A stretch of DNA of 64,000 bases from an uncultured Spirochaetaceae bacterium (GCA_944389015.1 CALXKS010000074.1:1-64000); one strand, 5' to 3'; counted from the stretch's first letter, positions 33,350 to 42,071 are shown. Notes: generated by a model from the letters alone, not told the origin. Program-made: numbers and translations.

Positions 33350-33383
33350 AATAGGAAATTGCAACATGTTGCGGAAATCTTTT
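33350..33383. repeat. 34-bp direct repeat A with palindrome GCAACATGTTGC
   Basis: First of two copies (second at 33433-33466) of AATAGRAAATTGCAACAW followed by GTTGCRGAAATCTTTT. The centre, 33361-33372, is a perfect 12-bp palindrome. The copies are 83 bp apart and precede the ATPase gene at 33482. Confidence 0.8.
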
Positions 33384-33432
33384 CTAGATGTAGGTTTTCT
33401 GTTGTTAACAGAGAATCTTTCGGTTATTCTAG

Positions 33433-33466
33433 AATAGAAAATTGCAACAAGTTGCAGAAATCTTTT
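33433..33466. repeat. 34-bp direct repeat B with palindrome GCAACAAGTTGC
   Basis: Second copy, three substitutions from copy A, ending 15 bp before the ATPase start codon. Its central dyad GCAACAAGTTGC is at 33444-33455. A stem CTGTT / AACAG lies between the repeats. The arrangement suggests paired operator sites or iteron-like protein binding sites. Confidence 0.8.
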
Positions 33467-33481
33467 TCAAGAGAGGCCAAG

Positions 33482-34777
33482 ATGGAAATTCGCAGAGACT
33501 TGTATCTAAACAAATTGATAAAAAGAAAAAACAACGGATTGATCAAGGTGATCACCGGCATCCGCAGATGCGGCAAGTCTTATCTGCTTAACAATATTTT
33601 CTATCAGCATCTCATTGAAAGCGGCGTGAATGAAGAACATATAATCCGCTTTGCATTTGATTCTGGTGATGATCTTCATATAATTGGTGAGAACCTGATT
33701 CAGATGGAAAAGGAAAAGCGCGGAGCAGATCCTGAGAAATTCATGGCCTATATCCGCTCCAAGCTCATTGACGATGGAATGTATTATCTGCTTCTGGATG
33801 AAATCCAGATGCTTGATTGTTTCGAAGCTGTCCTGAATGGTTATCTCCGCAACACCAATATGGATATATATGTGACTGGAAGCAACGCAAGATTGCTGTC
33901 AAAGGATATCGCTACGGAATTTGCAGGGAGGGGCGATGAAATCCACATGCAGCCTCTGAGCTTTGCAGAGTTCATGACTGTATACAACGGGGATAGATAC
34001 ACAGGATTGTCAGAATATATGCTTTACGGCGGGATTCCCACAGTTGTTCTGAAAGAAGGAAGAGAAGAAAAAGCAGCTGCATTGCAGAACCTGTTCTCTG
34101 AGATTTACATCCGTGATATCACCAGGCGCTGCAAAATCAGGAATACCGGAGAGCTTGAGGATCTGCTTAACATCCTTTCATCCTCCATTGGATCTCTGAC
34201 TAATCCTGAAAAGCTGAAGAACACCTTCCGGAGCGTGAAGAAATCAAGGATCACTTCCGCAACCATAAAGAAATACCTGGATTATCTCGAGGATTCCTTT
34301 CTTATCGCTGCAGCAAATAGATACGATATCCGTGGAAGATCCTATATCGAGACTCCGAAAAAGTATTACTTCTCCGATCTTGGACTCCGCAACGCAAGAA
34401 TAAATTTCCGTCAGCTGGAAGAGACCCATTCCATGGAGAACGTGATTTACAACGAACTCCTTATGCTTGGCTTCAGTGTCGATGTAGGTGTCGTGCAGGT
34501 TGCTGAAAGAGATCAGAATGACAATATTATCCGCAAGCAATTGGAAGTTGATTTCGTATGCAATCTCGGCTCATTAAGATATTACATACAATCTGCATAT
34601 TCTCTTCCAGATGAGGAAAAAAGAACCCAGGAAATAAGACCTTTCAGGAAGATTGATGACTCTTTCAAGAAGATAATCATCACAAAGGATATCATACAGC
34701 CATATTATGATGACTACGGCATCCTGACTGTGAACATCTATGATTTCCTTCTGGATCCGCAGGTCATTGAGAAATAG
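33482..34777 (+). CDS. AAA_14/DUF4143 ATPase
   Basis: A 431-residue protein. Opening MEIRRDLYLNKLIKRKNNGLIKVITGIRRCGKSYLL holds the Walker A (GIRRCGKS), then YLLLDEIQML is Walker B near residue 105. VTGSNARLLSKDIATEFAGRGDEIHMQPLSFAEF is the family sensor/arginine region, followed by a DUF4143 C-terminal half (YYFSDLGLRNARINF, residues about 295-310). These are common, often multicopy genes in gut bacteria with no settled role; mobility or toxin-antitoxin-like function has been proposed. A 58-codon upstream extension of the frame runs through both repeats and is rejected. The ribosome binding site AGAGAGG is modest. Confidence 0.88.
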   Translation: MEIRRDLYLNKLIKRKNNGLIKVITGIRRCGKSYLLNNIFYQHLIESGVNEEHIIRFAFDSGDDLHIIGENLIQMEKEKRGADPEKFMAYIRSKLIDDGMYYLLLDEIQMLDCFEAVLNGYLRNTNMDIYVTGSNARLLSKDIATEFAGRGDEIHMQPLSFAEFMTVYNGDRYTGLSEYMLYGGIPTVVLKEGREEKAAALQNLFSEIYIRDITRRCKIRNTGELEDLLNILSSSIGSLTNPEKLKNTFRSVKKSRITSATIKKYLDYLEDSFLIAAANRYDIRGRSYIETPKKYYFSDLGLRNARINFRQLEETHSMENVIYNELLMLGFSVDVGVVQVAERDQNDNIIRKQLEVDFVCNLGSLRYYIQSAYSLPDEEKRTQEIRPFRKIDDSFKKIIITKDIIQPYYDDYGILTVNIYDFLLDPQVIEK

Positions 34778-34814
34778 TGGAAGCATTCTGAAAAACTCTG
34801 CTGAACAGCAATGA

Positions 34815-34837
34815 CCACCGGCCTAGCCGGTGGCTTT
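34815..34837 (+). terminator. Terminator after the AAA_14 ATPase
   Basis: Perfect 8-bp stem CCACCGGC / GCCGGTGG with a 3-base loop, then CTTTG. It ends the ATPase transcript. Hairpins of this form also occur at IS200/IS605 right ends, so a relic is possible. Confidence 0.65.
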
Positions 34838-34923
34838 GAACCCACATATAAGAGGATATCATCCGAAATCTGATTGCAGCCCTTGTCCGGGGCCTGTTAA
34901 CAGCTTCAGAAATGGACATCTCT

Positions 34924-36270
34924 TCATTTCATTGCCTCCGCCTCACTCCATATCCCATCAGCGACAGGCGCCCACTTCTCAGCCTTATCCTCGCATTTTC
35001 CGGCAAGCCCTTCCACATTCTCCGGAGCTGCAAGATCCGTTGACTCTGCATGTATCTCATTGATGATCGTGACTATCTCCTCAGGATTATCCAGCAATGG
35101 ACATGGTCTTAGATGATTGCAATTAAATGGCTGCTTTGATCTGTAGGAAGAGAAAAGAGGTGATGAAAGGACATCGATAAGGCTTTTCCCGTGGATATTG
35201 CTGTCTGAGTAATGGATGAATGCACAAGGTTCTGCATCCCAGTTTGCATTGATGTGGAAATAGTATCTTCCACCGGCGATACAGCCTTTCACATATTCTC
35301 CATCATTCCAGAAATCCATGGTGAATATCGGCTTTGTCTTCCTGAATGCCCTTATTGTGCGATACATCTCCGCTCTTTCGTCTGCAGATACCATGAGATC
35401 AGTAGGAGCGCCTTTCCCTATCGGCATATATGTGAAGAACCAGCAGAACTTGGCACCGCAGTCTATCATCCAGTCAAAATACTCCTCCGATCCTATGCAC
35501 TTCACGTTCTGCGAGGTATAGCAGCAGGAGAACCCGAATGGAAGCTTTCTTTCCCTCAGTATCGATACAGCCTTAAGCACTCTCCGATATGTTCCCTCGC
35601 CTCGCCTTGCATCTGTCGCGTTCTCGAACCCCTCCACACTGATAGCCGGTATGAAATTCTTCACACGGAGCATGTCATCAGCGAAATCCTCATCAATCAG
35701 AGTACCATTGGTGAATGCGAGGAACTGGGCGTCTGAGTGCTTTGAGCACAGTGCTATTATGTCCTCCTTTCTCACCAGCGGTTCGCCACCAGAGAAAAGA
35801 TACATATAGATGCCAAGTTTCTTGCCCTGTTCTATGATGCTATCAAGTTCATCGAAGCTCAGATTGAGCCTGTTGCCATATTCCGCGGCCCAGCATCCTG
35901 TGCAATGCAGGTTGCAGGCAGACGTCGGATCCATAAGTATTGTCCAGGGTGTTCTGAAACCATAAGCCTTCTCATTGAGTTTCTGCATCTGCGACCAGCG
36001 GAAGAATGCATTCACGATGAAGTTGCGGAAAGCTGTCTTCCTTACATCAGCATCCACATCTGTCCAGAGGGACAGAAGCAGCTTGTGCCAAGGACTCTCC
36101 TTATCGTTGATTGCCATCTCAAACAATATGAATTTGCCTTCATATTCCTCTTCAGGCATCATCTTCCTGACCAACGAGATCAGCTTCGGCAGATTCTCCT
36201 CCGGATTGCGGTCAAGATACTCATAGGCTTTGTTGAAGCCCTTCTCCACTGACATTGTCCTGATATCCAT
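34924..36270 (-). CDS. Radical SAM protein with probable SPASM-type C-terminus
   Basis: A 448-residue radical SAM enzyme. The cluster motif C-x3-C-x2-C is at C119, C123 and C126 (SACNLHCTGC). It is preceded by a 100-residue helical domain and followed by LFSGGEPLVRKEDI. C-terminal cysteines in VKGCIAGG, EPCAFIHY, NCNHLRPCPLL could bind a second cluster. Family: radical SAM proteins similar to those that activate or modify unknown partners; no ribosomal peptide precursor is adjacent. TAGGAG is 7 bases before the ATG. It lies downstream of the TetR-type gene, behind the palindrome at 36353-36370. Confidence 0.85.
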   Translation of the reverse strand: MDIRTMSVEKGFNKAYEYLDRNPEENLPKLISLVRKMMPEEEYEGKFILFEMAINDKESPWHKLLLSLWTDVDADVRKTAFRNFIVNAFFRWSQMQKLNEKAYGFRTPWTILMDPTSACNLHCTGCWAAEYGNRLNLSFDELDSIIEQGKKLGIYMYLFSGGEPLVRKEDIIALCSKHSDAQFLAFTNGTLIDEDFADDMLRVKNFIPAISVEGFENATDARRGEGTYRRVLKAVSILRERKLPFGFSCCYTSQNVKCIGSEEYFDWMIDCGAKFCWFFTYMPIGKGAPTDLMVSADERAEMYRTIRAFRKTKPIFTMDFWNDGEYVKGCIAGGRYYFHINANWDAEPCAFIHYSDSNIHGKSLIDVLSSPLFSSYRSKQPFNCNHLRPCPLLDNPEEIVTIINEIHAESTDLAAPENVEGLAGKCEDKAEKWAPVADGIWSEAEAMK

Positions 36271-36352
36271 TCTATTTCTCCTATGCCTTTAATATTGCAA
36301 GGAGAGATGCATTCCAGATATGAACGATTGAATGGCTTTGTATTGTTTTCAG

Positions 36353-36370
36353 ACAAAAAGGTACCTTTGT
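36353..36370. promoter_or_regulatory. Palindrome AAAGGTACCTTT upstream of the radical SAM gene
   Basis: A perfect 12-bp palindrome (36357-36368) with partial extension ACAAA / TTTGT. It lies 6 bases after the TetR gene stop and about 85 bases before the radical SAM start, a plausible operator for the adjacent TetR-type protein. Confidence 0.5.
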
Positions 36371-36376
36371 ATAAAT

Positions 36377-36919
36377 TCATTTCTCTTCATGGAGGAATCT
36401 AATGGTGCTCTTCATATTGCATTCAAGGAGATCTGCGAAACGGGAGAATCTCTCCCTCTGTTCAGGAGCGCCAAGACCGATCCAGCGCGATGTGAACTCG
36501 GAGATCATCAATGCTGTGAATTTCACAGCGACTTCCTTATTTTCTGCGCTCAGAGGGAAATCTATGATGACATCATCAACCATTGTCTCGGCTACGTGCT
36601 TCACTGCAGATTCAAGTCTGTGATTTATCTCCCTGATCTCTATGTGGCTATAGATATTCAAAAGCATCTGCCGGTGCCCAATGAAATAATCATATATCTT
36701 GAGCATGCATATGCTGAAATCCTTCTCACCATCTATGAGGGGCAGTAGCTCATCCTCGATCATGAAAAGCGTCAGGTCATAGATATCCCTGAAATTATAG
36801 TAGAACGTCTGCCTGTTTATCCCTGTCCTATCCGATAGATCAGCGATAGTGACCTTATTGAAAGGAATATCTTTCAGCATCTCCTTAAACGCGGAAAGAA
36901 TTGCGCGCTGTGTAATCAA
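36377..36919 (-). CDS. TetR/AcrR-type transcriptional regulator
   Basis: A 180-residue regulator. Residues 1-48 form the DNA-binding domain (AILSAFKEMLKDIPFNKVTIADLSDRTGINRQTFYYNFRDIYDL, the TetR HTH with the FYYNFxD end). The rest is helical ligand-binding domain resembling the DhaS/TetR_C_8 type. It starts at a TTG (36917-36919) with no ribosome binding site and a TATAT-containing box immediately upstream. The gap to 37186 upstream holds a TATAAT-bearing imperfect dyad at about 37020-37045 (TTGACATTATTGC...) but no gene. The likely target is the radical SAM gene. Confidence 0.85.
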   Translation of the reverse strand: MITQRAILSAFKEMLKDIPFNKVTIADLSDRTGINRQTFYYNFRDIYDLTLFMIEDELLPLIDGEKDFSICMLKIYDYFIGHRQMLLNIYSHIEIREINHRLESAVKHVAETMVDDVIIDFPLSAENKEVAVKFTALMISEFTSRWIGLGAPEQRERFSRFADLLECNMKSTIRFLHEEK

Positions 36920-37124
36920 TCTAGATATAGGAATACCTTGCAGCTCCGTATATGGCTTATGTATTGCTGACTATGGATACTGAGCATGACACCCTCATCA
37001 TCTATGATTTTCCCAGTTCTGGTTCTTGTATTATAGCAATAATGTCAACCAGGGAAACAATGATTATATGAATCTGGCAGCGGGCATTGCCTGCAACGGG
37101 TCTTTCAAAGGATCAATTCACAGA

Positions 37125-37161
37125 GGCAAGGAGAAGGACTGCCCATCGCTGAGCAGTCCTT
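37125..37161 (-). terminator. Hairpin downstream of the fused permease gene
   Basis: Perfect 9-bp stem AAGGACTGC / GCAGTCCTT with a 10-base loop, 26 bases after the permease stop on the minus strand; tail CTCCTTGC is only partly T-rich. Probable end of the importer operon. Confidence 0.55.
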
Positions 37162-37186
37162 CAGAGCAGTATAGAAAGGAGGTGTA

Positions 37187-38914
37187 TCACATTTTGAAGG
37201 ATGAGGAGAAATCTCCTTTGCCCTTTCTGTGGTTCATCGCATAGACAATCACGAATACGACAACAAGGAGCACTACAGACAGAGCACTCGCCTGCCCAAG
37301 CTTTCCATCCTGCACTGCGCCATAGATCTGGATAGGAACTGTCCTTGTGCGCCCTGAGTACAGAAGGATCGTTGTGCTGAGTTCCTGAAGAAGCGTCGTA
37401 AGCGTGAGGATCGATCCCGAGATGATTGCAGGCAGGATCAATGGAACGCTTACCTTTCTGAATGTATAGAACCAGGTCGCTCCCATAATCGTACTGGCCT
37501 CCTCCAGCGATGGATTGAGCTGGGTAAGTGATGCCGCAACGCTTCTGTATACATACGGTGTTCTCCTGATCATGTAGGAGATGACGATGATCGTATAGGT
37601 TCCTGTAAGCCTTATGAAGCTGGAACCGGAGAATGCTGAAAGAAGCGCGATAGATACAACTGTTCCGGGAAGGATGAACGGAGCCATGACCGAAAGATCA
37701 AGAAGGGCTGCTCCCTTAGGCTTCTTCCTCTCCGTTATGTATGCCACTATGCTTCCGAGGAGAGCACATAGCACCGTTGCAAGGAGCGAGAGATAGAATG
37801 AGTTGAAGAGCTCATGGCTGGAGTACTCAGGGATTCTCGTGTAGTTCGAGAGCGTGAAGCCTTCAGGGAAGAGCCCTGTCCACTTCTCGAAGAACGACAT
37901 CACGATGATCGTGATCTGCGGCAGCAGGGATACTATGAGTATGATCGCACAGTATATCGTGGATATGATGACCGCACCCTTTCCCTCATGCTGCTTCACA
38001 TCGGTATGCGTTGCGGAGATTGTCTCGTACTCATGACGCGATACCATCCACTTCTGCAGCCAGAGCACGAATGCTGTTATCGCGACATTGACAACTGCGA
38101 TGGAGGAAGCTCCGTTTATGTTCCAGAAGCCATTGACCTCAAAGAAGATGAGGGTCGGGAGAACGTAGTTGTTTCCACCGATGATCGCTGGGATTCCGAA
38201 GTTTCCGATAGCCCTTACGAATACCAGAAGCGCAGCAGCTCCAAGAGATGGGAGAATCAGAGGGAATGTGATGGTCCTCATTATCCTCGATCTCTTCGCA
38301 CCCATCAGCGCAGCAGATTCCTCAAGAAGGGAATTTGCCGATGCGAATGCTCCATAGCTGAGCTGGAACACGAATGGATAGTATGTCAGCGTCATGCAGA
38401 GTATCATGCCGAACATTCCATAGATCGATGGAAGCTCGATATGCAGAAGGCGGAAGAAATGCCTTACTATCCCATTCCTTCCGAGAAGGATGACCCATGT
38501 GAATGCTCCTACGAACGATGGCATGATGATCGGAAGGATCCCTAAAGAGAGTATGAGACGCTTTCCGGGCATCTTCACCCTTGCGACGCAGTATCCCATA
38601 GGAACACCTATGAGAATGCAGAGCAGCGTGACTGCAATGCTGACGATGAACGAGTTCAGAAGGCTCTTCTTGTAGAGATTGCTCGTGAAGAACTGCTTGA
38701 AGCTCTCAAGGCTGAAGCCGTGGAATGCAAGATCCTCTGCCGGTGCCATGAATGCCCTGACAAGTGTTGTGAACATCGGATAGAGAAGGAATATCGCGAG
38801 GAAGACCATCGGGATCGCGAATACGATGACCTGGCTGAAATCCTTCGAGAAGAAGCGCTTCACAGCTGAGTTCCTGTCAGCCGCGAAGTCAGTCATGGAT
38901 TCATTTTTCCTCAT
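37187..38914 (-). CDS. Fused ABC transporter permease, FbpB/AfuB type
   Basis: A 575-residue permease with about 12 membrane helices in two homologous halves, each with the EAA loop: EESAALMGAKRSRIMRTITFPLILPSL near residue 190 and EEASTIMGATWFYTFRKVSVPLILPAI near 480. This single-chain double permease is typical of ferric/sugar-phosphate/aminoethylphosphonate importers. Its start overlaps the ATPase stop by 4 bases (ATGA). The neighbouring mutase and isomerase-like genes favour a phosphosugar over iron. Confidence 0.88.
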   Translation of the reverse strand: MRKNESMTDFAADRNSAVKRFFSKDFSQVIVFAIPMVFLAIFLLYPMFTTLVRAFMAPAEDLAFHGFSLESFKQFFTSNLYKKSLLNSFIVSIAVTLLCILIGVPMGYCVARVKMPGKRLILSLGILPIIMPSFVGAFTWVILLGRNGIVRHFFRLLHIELPSIYGMFGMILCMTLTYYPFVFQLSYGAFASANSLLEESAALMGAKRSRIMRTITFPLILPSLGAAALLVFVRAIGNFGIPAIIGGNNYVLPTLIFFEVNGFWNINGASSIAVVNVAITAFVLWLQKWMVSRHEYETISATHTDVKQHEGKGAVIISTIYCAIILIVSLLPQITIIVMSFFEKWTGLFPEGFTLSNYTRIPEYSSHELFNSFYLSLLATVLCALLGSIVAYITERKKPKGAALLDLSVMAPFILPGTVVSIALLSAFSGSSFIRLTGTYTIIVISYMIRRTPYVYRSVAASLTQLNPSLEEASTIMGATWFYTFRKVSVPLILPAIISGSILTLTTLLQELSTTILLYSGRTRTVPIQIYGAVQDGKLGQASALSVVLLVVVFVIVYAMNHRKGKGDFSSSFKM

Positions 38915-40032
38915 ATCTCCCTTCCTTCAGGAGAGAACAGCGACATCCTCTCCTCCTTCATGGTGACAAACACCTCATCCGATTCCTTTATATTCTTGTC
39001 AAGGAAATCCATATCGATCTCGAATGTGACAGGCGAGACACGCTCATCCATCTCCACTTCATAGCGTATGAATGATCCGAGATGCTGGATTATCCTTACC
39101 CTTCCCTTCAGCGCATCAGAGCTCTCGCTCTTCGATACTGCAAGCTGCTCCGGTCTTCCGCCAAGGAGCACATGGTCGCCCTTTGAAGGATTGACATGGC
39201 ATCTGGAAATAGGGATGCGAACGCTGAAATCCGCAGTATCAGGACGTACTGTTATCGCATCATCGCCGACATCCGTGACAGTCGACTCGAAGAAGTTCAT
39301 CTTACCGATGAAGTTGGAGACGAAGGCATTCTCAGGATAGCTATAGAGATCATCGGATGTGCCGATCTGCTCCACAACACCCTTCCTGAGGACAGCAAGC
39401 CTGTCTCCGACGGCCATAGCCTCCTCCTGGTCATGGGTTACGAAGATCGTCGTGACATTCGTCGCCTTCTGTATGCGTCTGATCTCAGCGCGCATGTAGC
39501 GCCTGAGCTTCGCATCGAGGTTTGCAAGAGGCTCATCAAGAAGAAGCACATCAGGATCATAAACAAGAGCTCTGGCTATGGCGACTCTCTGCTGCTGACC
39601 ACCGGAGAGTCCTGTAGGGCTTGGATTCCTCTTCAGCTCCTCCTGCAGTCCCACAAGCTCCATAACCTCTGTGACCTTCTTCTTCACAGTCTCGTTATCG
39701 ACTTTCCTGACTCTGAGGCCATATGCGACATTCTCGAATATCGTCATATGCGGATAGAGAGCAAAAGACTGGAACACCATGCCTATATTCCTTCTGTAAG
39801 GAGGGATGGTGGAGATATCGACATCACCATAGTACATCTTTCCCGATGATATCTCCTCGAGTCCTGCAGTCGCTCTCAGGAGCGTGGTCTTTCCGCATCC
39901 GGACGGGCCGAGAAGACAGAAGAGCTCTCCCGGGTTGATCGTAAAGGAAACATCCTTGAGTGCATGGACAGGGTTCTTTCCCTTCTCATCGTAGATCTTG
40001 TTGATTTTGTCATATGTTACGCTTTTGCTCAT
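38911..40032 (-). CDS. ABC transporter ATP-binding protein, FbpC/PotA type
   Basis: A 373-residue ATPase. Walker A GPSGCGKTT near residue 41, Q-loop QSFALYPHMT, signature LSGGQQQRVAIARAL, Walker B VLLLDEPLANLDAKLR, switch His in FVTHDQEEAMA. A C-terminal TOBE region (about 290-365) follows. Start ATG at 40030-40032 is 59 bases from the binding protein stop and behind an internal terminator. GGAGTG lies 5-6 bases upstream. Confidence 0.9.
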   Translation of the reverse strand: MSKSVTYDKINKIYDEKGKNPVHALKDVSFTINPGELFCLLGPSGCGKTTLLRATAGLEEISSGKMYYGDVDISTIPPYRRNIGMVFQSFALYPHMTIFENVAYGLRVRKVDNETVKKKVTEVMELVGLQEELKRNPSPTGLSGGQQQRVAIARALVYDPDVLLLDEPLANLDAKLRRYMRAEIRRIQKATNVTTIFVTHDQEEAMAVGDRLAVLRKGVVEQIGTSDDLYSYPENAFVSNFIGKMNFFESTVTDVGDDAITVRPDTADFSVRIPISRCHVNPSKGDHVLLGGRPEQLAVSKSESSDALKGRVRIIQHLGSFIRYEVEMDERVSPVTFEIDMDFLDKNIKESDEVFVTMKEERMSLFSPEGREI

Positions 40033-40045
40033 TTTTCACTCCATT

Positions 40046-40073
40046 CAGGAAAAGGCCGCCGGAAGTGGCGGCC
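40046..40073 (-). terminator. Intra-operon terminator between binding protein and ATPase
   Basis: Perfect 7-bp GC stem GGCCGCC / GGCGGCC with 6-base loop followed by TTTTCC on the minus strand, 18 bases after the binding-protein stop. It would reduce expression of ATPase and permease relative to the binding protein, as in the nucleoside importer at 6413-6445. Confidence 0.85.
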
Positions 40074-40091
40074 ACCACTGAGAATTGATTA

Positions 40092-41078
40092 TCAGAGAAG
40101 TCCGTTGAACTGCTGTACAAGGTCTCTCTTTATCGATGCTGCCTCATCTGTGTCATAGATGAAGAACTTCATCTCCGAAAGCGCTGGCAGTCCTTCCGGT
40201 CCCGGAATCTCTGTCGATACAGGACGTCTGTTGCATTCATCGCGTACGATCTGGAAAGCCTCTGTGCTTGTCATGAAGTCGATGAAGAGCTTTGCTTCCT
40301 CAGGATGCTTGCAGTTTGCAAGGATTGCAGAGCCTTCGATTCTCCTTCCTGTTCCTTCCTCTGGAAGAACGTATGCAACCGGGTCTCCAGCCTGGATCTT
40401 GTTCGCGATGTTGAACTCGCCTGTAACTGTGATAGCATACTCGCCTCTTGCTACCGAATCAGGACCTGCAGTGGATGATGCTACGAAAGTCGTGTTCTTG
40501 ACGACATCGGCAACGAAGTCCATTCCATAGAGCTTGTTCATCATATAGAGCTGTGCATATGCCGATCCGCTTGATGCAGGATTTGCGAGCACGATCTCTC
40601 CCTGATACTTAGGATCCGCAAGATCTGCCCAGGATGCTGGAGCTTCTTCCGCTGTGAGAAGGTCTGTGTTGTACATTATTGCCTGAAGAGGCATCGATGT
40701 GCCGTAGTAGCGTGGCTCATCGGACTTCTGGTCCCTGTTCTCCTCATCGATCTTGTCATGATTTGCCGATGTATATGGCATGAGCATATCGTAGATCTGA
40801 TCAAGGTTCTCTGAGCCCATGAGAAGGATGACATCGCCATCCGGCTTCGGCCACTCTGTCTTGACTCTTGTGACAAGGTCTCCAGATCCAGCTCTGATGA
40901 TTGTCACGTTGATATCAGGATAGAGCTCATTGAACGCCTTTGTGATGCTCTCAGCCTCTCCTTCGCTTGCTGCGCTGTAGACAACAAGTTCCCTTGAACC
41001 TGATTCACTGCTTCCGCTGGCGGATACAGAGAACATTGCAAGAAGAACGATAAGAATAAATACCAATCCTTTTTTCAT
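40092..41078 (-). CDS. Periplasmic solute-binding protein, AfuA/FbpA-like
   Basis: A 328-residue binding protein: signal peptide (MKKGLVFILIVLLAMFSVSA), then SGSSESGSRELVVYSAASEGEAESITKAFNELYPDINV, the type 1 extracellular-solute-binding start. The iron-binding Tyr-Tyr pair of FbpA is absent; the equivalent stretch reads ARGEYAITVTGEFNIANKI. No lipobox cysteine is present. Family members without the Tyr pair bind sugar phosphates (AfuA) or 2-aminoethylphosphonate. The DeoR regulator, isomerase-like gene and phosphohexomutase upstream favour a hexose phosphate. AAAGGAG lies 6 bases before the ATG. Confidence 0.82.
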   Translation of the reverse strand: MKKGLVFILIVLLAMFSVSASGSSESGSRELVVYSAASEGEAESITKAFNELYPDINVTIIRAGSGDLVTRVKTEWPKPDGDVILLMGSENLDQIYDMLMPYTSANHDKIDEENRDQKSDEPRYYGTSMPLQAIMYNTDLLTAEEAPASWADLADPKYQGEIVLANPASSGSAYAQLYMMNKLYGMDFVADVVKNTTFVASSTAGPDSVARGEYAITVTGEFNIANKIQAGDPVAYVLPEEGTGRRIEGSAILANCKHPEEAKLFIDFMTSTEAFQIVRDECNRRPVSTEIPGPEGLPALSEMKFFIYDTDEAASIKRDLVQQFNGLL

Positions 41079-41098
41079 ACTGACTCCTTTCTGAGAAC

Positions 41099-41127
41099 AG
41101 TATCAATCAGGTATTTGCTTTTAGCAA
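41099..41127 (-). promoter_or_regulatory. Promoter with overlapping palindrome for the ABC importer
   Basis: TTGCTA (41122-41127), 17-base spacer, GATACT (41099-41104). The inverted repeat TTGCT-AAA-AGCAA (41115-41127) overlaps the -35 box, a likely operator, probably for the nearby DeoR-type repressor. Upstream (41130-41175) lies a run of A/T-rich sequence. Confidence 0.6.
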
Positions 41128-41180
41128 GAATAATTTTTTCTTTTTTTACTAATTCTTACCAAAAGAAAAGAAAACATAAA

Positions 41181-42071
41181 TCATAAGGAAAACAAAAGCT
41201 CAAGGTTATGTACAGGATCCTCTACTGTTTCCAGTATCATATTCGCACCGCTGTCCTCTATCATCCGCAGAGCATCCTTCCATGGCATTGAGAAGCGGTC
41301 AAGGCTCTGATGGCTGTCGGAATATACTCCAGTCCTCCTGTCCGATGGATTCGAATGGAGGTGGGTTGTTACTACCCGTCCTGTTGAAAGGATCCTCTCA
41401 AGCGATGAGAGGAAATCGAGGGAAAAGCGTTCGGCAGAGACATAGAGATGTCCTATATCAAGAGTGAAGGAAAGAGAGGTCTTTGCTGAAAGCTCCACCA
41501 TCTCATCGGGATGGACAAGCATATACCCTGCCCTCGGGTTGAGATTCTCGACAGCAAGCGTCATCCCCCTCTCTCTCAGGTGACTTGAAAGCTCCTCGAG
41601 CCTCGGTATCATGCGCTCGAATGCCTCTCTGTACCGGGCTTCATGGATATAGGAAGCTGTGCATATCGATCCTCTGTCTATAGCTATGTAGTCTTTCAGC
41701 GCATCTCCTCCCATCACCTTCATCCGCTCTTCCTTATCCGAAGGAACAAGAAATGGGATGATATACCCAGGATGAAGCACAAGAATCGATGCTCCGAACG
41801 CTGCTGCGGTATCTGCATCTTCCAGCACCCCGGACAAGGACCAGGATAGAACGCTTTCGTCGCTTGATGCGAAGTTAGGGAAGAATGCACGCCTTGGGCA
41901 GAGGGAATGGACAGAAGCAGTACGTCCTCTGCAGACATCCTTCACTTCCTCCAGAAACGATTCATTCATTGCATATGAAAGCTCAAATGAGATCCCAGGG
42001 AAAAGAGAGAGAAGCGACTCTGCCTCCTCTCTCTTCTTTATTCCTACCAGGGATATGCCCTTTGCCATCAT
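41181..42071 (-). CDS. Sugar phosphate isomerase/AP-endonuclease-2-like TIM barrel
   Basis: A 296-residue TIM-barrel protein of the xylose isomerase-like superfamily, shown by ASILVLHPGYIIPF, TLAVENLNPRAGYMLVHPDEM, SFTLDIGHLYVSAERF, VTTHLHSNPSDRRTGVYSDSHQSL and MILETVED, which include the Glu, Asp-His, His and Glu metal-binding positions. Substrate is unknown but it is co-transcribed with a DeoR regulator (4-base ATGA overlap) and lies next to the importer and mutase, so a phosphorylated or free sugar is expected. It is distinct from the protein at 13755-14570. Confidence 0.78.
   Translation of the reverse strand: MMAKGISLVGIKKREEAESLLSLFPGISFELSYAMNESFLEEVKDVCRGRTASVHSLCPRRAFFPNFASSDESVLSWSLSGVLEDADTAAAFGASILVLHPGYIIPFLVPSDKEERMKVMGGDALKDYIAIDRGSICTASYIHEARYREAFERMIPRLEELSSHLRERGMTLAVENLNPRAGYMLVHPDEMVELSAKTSLSFTLDIGHLYVSAERFSLDFLSSLERILSTGRVVTTHLHSNPSDRRTGVYSDSHQSLDRFSMPWKDALRMIEDSGANMILETVEDPVHNLELLFSL

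Noticed and set aside
33308-33481. 58-codon upstream extension of the AAA_14 ATPase
   Set aside because: It reads through both 34-bp repeats and gives unrelated residues; the family N-terminus begins at 33482.
37165-37244. Small plus-strand ORF behind AAAGGAGG at 37175-37244
   Set aside because: It is antisense to the permease 3' end, lacks a proper start codon near the site and resembles no family.
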